DNA of 64,000 nucleotides from an uncultured Clostridia bacterium (lineage in GTDB: Bacteria; Bacillota; Clostridia; Christensenellales; UBA1242). This document shows positions 62,198 to 64,000 of this stretch, one piece after another; position 1 is the stretch's first letter, and each line of letters begins with the position of its first letter. Made by a program: the position numbers and the translations under genes. The stretch spans positions 1 to 64,000 of the forward strand of contig CANQAY010000004.1 in assembly GCA_947589025.1 (NCBI GenBank), given 5' to 3'. A model generated the notes under the pieces. The model was not told the origin of the DNA, searched no databases, and was given only the letters and a program-made list of their open reading frames with translations.

Positions 62198-63038
62198 GGG
62201 GATTATTCCTATAAACAAACCCAGTGGGTGGACTAGCTTTGATGTTGTTAACAAAATTAAACATTTGTTAAAAACAACCAAAGTTGGTCACCTTGGCACG
62301 TTGGACCCTATGGCAACGGGTGTGCTATTAATAACTGTTGGCAAAGCAACAAAATTGTTTAACATTATGCAAGAAAAACAAAAAACCTATGTTGCCAGCT
62401 TTAAATTTGGCGTTTTAACTGACAGTTTGGATGCAACAGGCAAGCAAATTGACAGTTCTAATGTAATCCCCAGCCATCAAGAAATTGAAAATGTGCTACC
62501 ACAATTTATTGGCAAAATTCAACAACAACCACCTAAATATAGTGCAATTTCCGTAAACGGGGAGCGTGCTTATAAATTGGCACGGCAAAACAAAGAGTTT
62601 AACCTGCCATCAAAACAAGTGCAAGTTTATGATATTAAACTATTGTCTTATCAAAATGACATTTTAACTTTAAAAATTGTCTGTGGCAGCGGCACATATA
62701 TCCGTTCACTTGGCAGAGACATAGCCTCAAAATTAAACACCTTTGCCACAATGACCGAACTTGTGCGCACAAACATTGGCAATTATTCGTTAACAGATTG
62801 CCATGAAATTGCTGAACTTACAAGCGAAAATATCAGCAAAAAAATTGTTCCAATTAAAGATGTTTTAAACTATGAGTGCATTAATTTGACCGATGTGGAC
62901 AAACAAAAAATATTAAATGGCCAAACAATTAAAATTGAAAGAGCTTCGGGCAATTATTTGTTAGTTGACGAGTTAGACGCCATTGCTATAATTAAAATTA
63001 ACAATAATTTGGCAAAAATGACTATGTTTTTGGGTTAA
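62190..63038 (+). CDS. truB: tRNA pseudouridine-55 synthase
   Basis: A 282-residue enzyme with GIIPINKPSGWTSFDVV at the N-terminus, the catalytic Asp in GHLGTLDPMATGVLLI, and the KYSAISVNGERAYKLAR and GTYIRSLGRDI motifs. ATG 62190 is preferred over 62181 (GGTGAAG just before it). A PUA-like C-terminal domain is short. ribF, which normally follows, is missing. Confidence 0.95.
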   Translation: MNKGIIPINKPSGWTSFDVVNKIKHLLKTTKVGHLGTLDPMATGVLLITVGKATKLFNIMQEKQKTYVASFKFGVLTDSLDATGKQIDSSNVIPSHQEIENVLPQFIGKIQQQPPKYSAISVNGERAYKLARQNKEFNLPSKQVQVYDIKLLSYQNDILTLKIVCGSGTYIRSLGRDIASKLNTFATMTELVRTNIGNYSLTDCHEIAELTSENISKKIVPIKDVLNYECINLTDVDKQKILNGQTIKIERASGNYLLVDELDAIAIIKINNNLAKMTMFLG

Positions 63039-63043
63039 ATTTA

Positions 63044-63072
63044 TTGCCAAAATGCCAAAACTATGATATAAT
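63044..63072 (+). promoter_or_regulatory. Promoter of efp
   Basis: TTGCCA (63044-63049), 17 nt, extended TGA-TATAAT (63067-63072); AAGGAG before ATG 63098. Confidence 0.75.
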
Positions 63073-63097
63073 AAATTAAGTTTTAAGGAGAAAATTT

Positions 63098-63676
63098 ATG
63101 ATTTATGCAGGAGATGTAAAAAAGGGTGTTATATTTGACGATGGCAAATCAACCGACCCAAAGCGCCCAAGTTTGCAACAGGTTATTGATTTCCAACACG
63201 TTAAGCCGGGCAAGGGTGCGGCTTTTGTTCGCATAACTAAAAAGGATTTATTAACCGGCAAGGTTTTGGAAGAAACTTACAACCCTTCAACCAAACTTAA
63301 CGATGTTTCAATTGAAAGAAAAGAGATGATGTATCTATATAACGATGGCTCATTGTATTATTTTATGGATAATGCCACTTATGAGCAAATTCCTTTTAAC
63401 TACGAAACGGTTAAAGATGCGCTTAATTTTGTTGTAGAAAACACAAATTGCAACATTCAATTTTATAACGGCGTTCCAATTAGCGTAGAGCCACCAATTT
63501 TTGTGGAGTTGACTATTACTAAAACCGAGCCAGGCGTTAGGGGAGATACTGTTAAAACTGGCGGCAAACCAGCAACGCTTGAAACTGGTTATGTTATTCA
63601 AGTGCCTTTATTTGTTAATGAAGGTGACCGCGTTCGTGTTGACACCCGCACTGGCGAATATATGGAAAGGCTTTAA
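63098..63676 (+). CDS. efp: Translation elongation factor P
   Basis: A 192-residue, three-domain beta protein that relieves stalling at polyproline. The tip loop [12 protein letters not shown] carries the lysine that is modified in other bacteria. The C-terminal domain has [20 protein letters not shown] and [20 protein letters not shown]. The N-terminal domain carries a small insertion ([15 protein letters not shown]) relative to the commonest 185-residue form. It is a single unit ending at a terminator; spoIIIAA follows, as in B. subtilis. Confidence 0.95.
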   Translation: MIYAGDVKKGVIFDDGKSTDPKRPSLQQVIDFQHVKPGKGAAFVRITKKDLLTGKVLEETYNPSTKLNDVSIERKEMMYLYNDGSLYYFMDNATYEQIPFNYETVKDALNFVVENTNCNIQFYNGVPISVEPPIFVELTITKTEPGVRGDTVKTGGKPATLETGYVIQVPLFVNEGDRVRVDTRTGEYMERL

Positions 63677-63703
63677 AAATTTAATATATTTTTGGCGAAA
63701 TTT

Positions 63704-63732
63704 CGGTACTCTTGTAGTATCGATTTTTTTTT
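63704..63732 (+). terminator. Terminator of efp
   Basis: CGGTACT (63704-63710), loop CTTGT, AGTATCG (63716-63722, one G-U), T run 63724-63732. Confidence 0.82.
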
Positions 63733-63767
63733 ATCATTTTAAAAATTTTAATTTAATAATTTTTACT

Positions 63768-64000
63768 ATGTTAAAAGAATATTTGCCCCGAGACATTTAC
63801 AACTTAATAATTAAAAATTTTAGCTTCAATGACATAACCGAAATTAGAATGCGAGCTAACGAAAACATAATTATTGTTGTTAAAAACAAAAAATTTTATT
63901 TAAAGGATGATAACGGCAATTACATTAAAGCAAATGCTTTTTTAATTGAAAATTTTGTTAGACGCATAAGCGAAAATTCAATTTATGCTTACAACAACAG
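63768..64000 (+). CDS. spoIIIAA: Stage III sporulation protein AA (partial)
   Basis: The first 77 residues of an ATPase of the SpoIIIAA family, cut by the window edge. MLKEYLPRDIYNLIIKN is followed by ITEIRMRANENIIIVV and, near residue 65, RRISENSIYAYNN, all in the order seen in SpoIIIAA. The protein is part of the feeding-tube channel between mother cell and forespore. Upstream of ATG 63768 there is no Shine-Dalgarno and no SigA promoter; the operon is SigE-dependent in Bacillus. Placement after efp matches B. subtilis. Confidence 0.85.
   Translation, partial: MLKEYLPRDIYNLIIKNFSFNDITEIRMRANENIIIVVKNKKFYLKDDNGNYIKANAFLIENFVRRISENSIYAYNN

Overview
This window is an AT-rich, gene-dense bacterial chromosome segment that uses the standard bacterial code (TGA is a genuine stop). 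Gene content and order point to a low-GC Bacillota, most likely an uncultured member of the Clostridia: a DUF4364 protein, the sporulation genes ylbJ and spoIIIAA (partial, at the right edge), the SRP-associated YlxM, HslVU, ylqF/rbgA, and the rimP-nusA-ylxR-ylxQ-infB-rbfA-truB block. Genus or family cannot be named from the sequence alone. No insertion sequence, prophage, CRISPR array or rRNA gene was found.

Layout. 1-3.1 kb: tRNA-Cys, an unknown protein, a DUF4364 regulator, a membrane protein and ylbJ. 3.1-10.1 kb: ylbK-like patatin, pta, a triple helicase-associated-repeat protein, ackA, rpmF, a methyltransferase, plsX, rnc (acetate metabolism and phospholipid synthesis). 10.1-24.5 kb: a bPH2 membrane protein, rpoZ-priA, def-fmt-rlmN, an unknown protein, rpe-rsmE-mtaB, hinT, rpsU, pcrA-ligA, a small unknown. 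24.6-34.7 kb: smc-ftsY-ylxM-ffh, an inverted unknown gene, rpsP-khpA-rimM-trmD, ylqF-rnhB-yraN (chromosome structure, SRP, ribosome maturation). 35.0-45.1 kb: a decayed cupin gene, rplS, comM-dprA-topA-trmFO-hslV-hslU and a DGNHR-motif protein. 45-48.9 kb: tcdA, trx, cysteine desulfurase plus a divergent IscU-like protein, ruvX and DUF1292. 49-64 kb: rpsB-tsf, an inverted unknown gene, frr-uppS-cdsA-rseP, a PolC-like stand-alone exonuclease, a membrane protein, rimP-nusA-ylxR-ylxQ-infB-rbfA-truB, efp and the start of spoIIIAA.

Most genes serve translation, ribosome and tRNA maturation, protein export and DNA replication or repair, arranged in short operons with 1-20 nt start/stop overlaps. 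Compared with Bacillus subtilis, several expected neighbours are missing from their usual slots: yceD before rpmF; fabD, fabG and acpP between plsX and rnc; pyrH between tsf and frr; dxr after cdsA; and most of polC.

The most unusual theme is regulatory. At least ten genes have a -10 hexamer exactly 6 nt upstream of ATG and no Shine-Dalgarno, so the predicted transcript begins at the A of the start codon (leaderless mRNA), while the ribosomal-protein genes and most others carry clear AGGAG-type sites. In several gaps of about 40 nt the intrinsic terminator of one gene and the promoter of the next are fused, with the -35 hexamer in the terminator loop. Structured leaders precede rpmF, rplS, rpsB and rimP; the rimP leader contains a perfect hairpin that duplicates the Shine-Dalgarno and could form a two-state switch.
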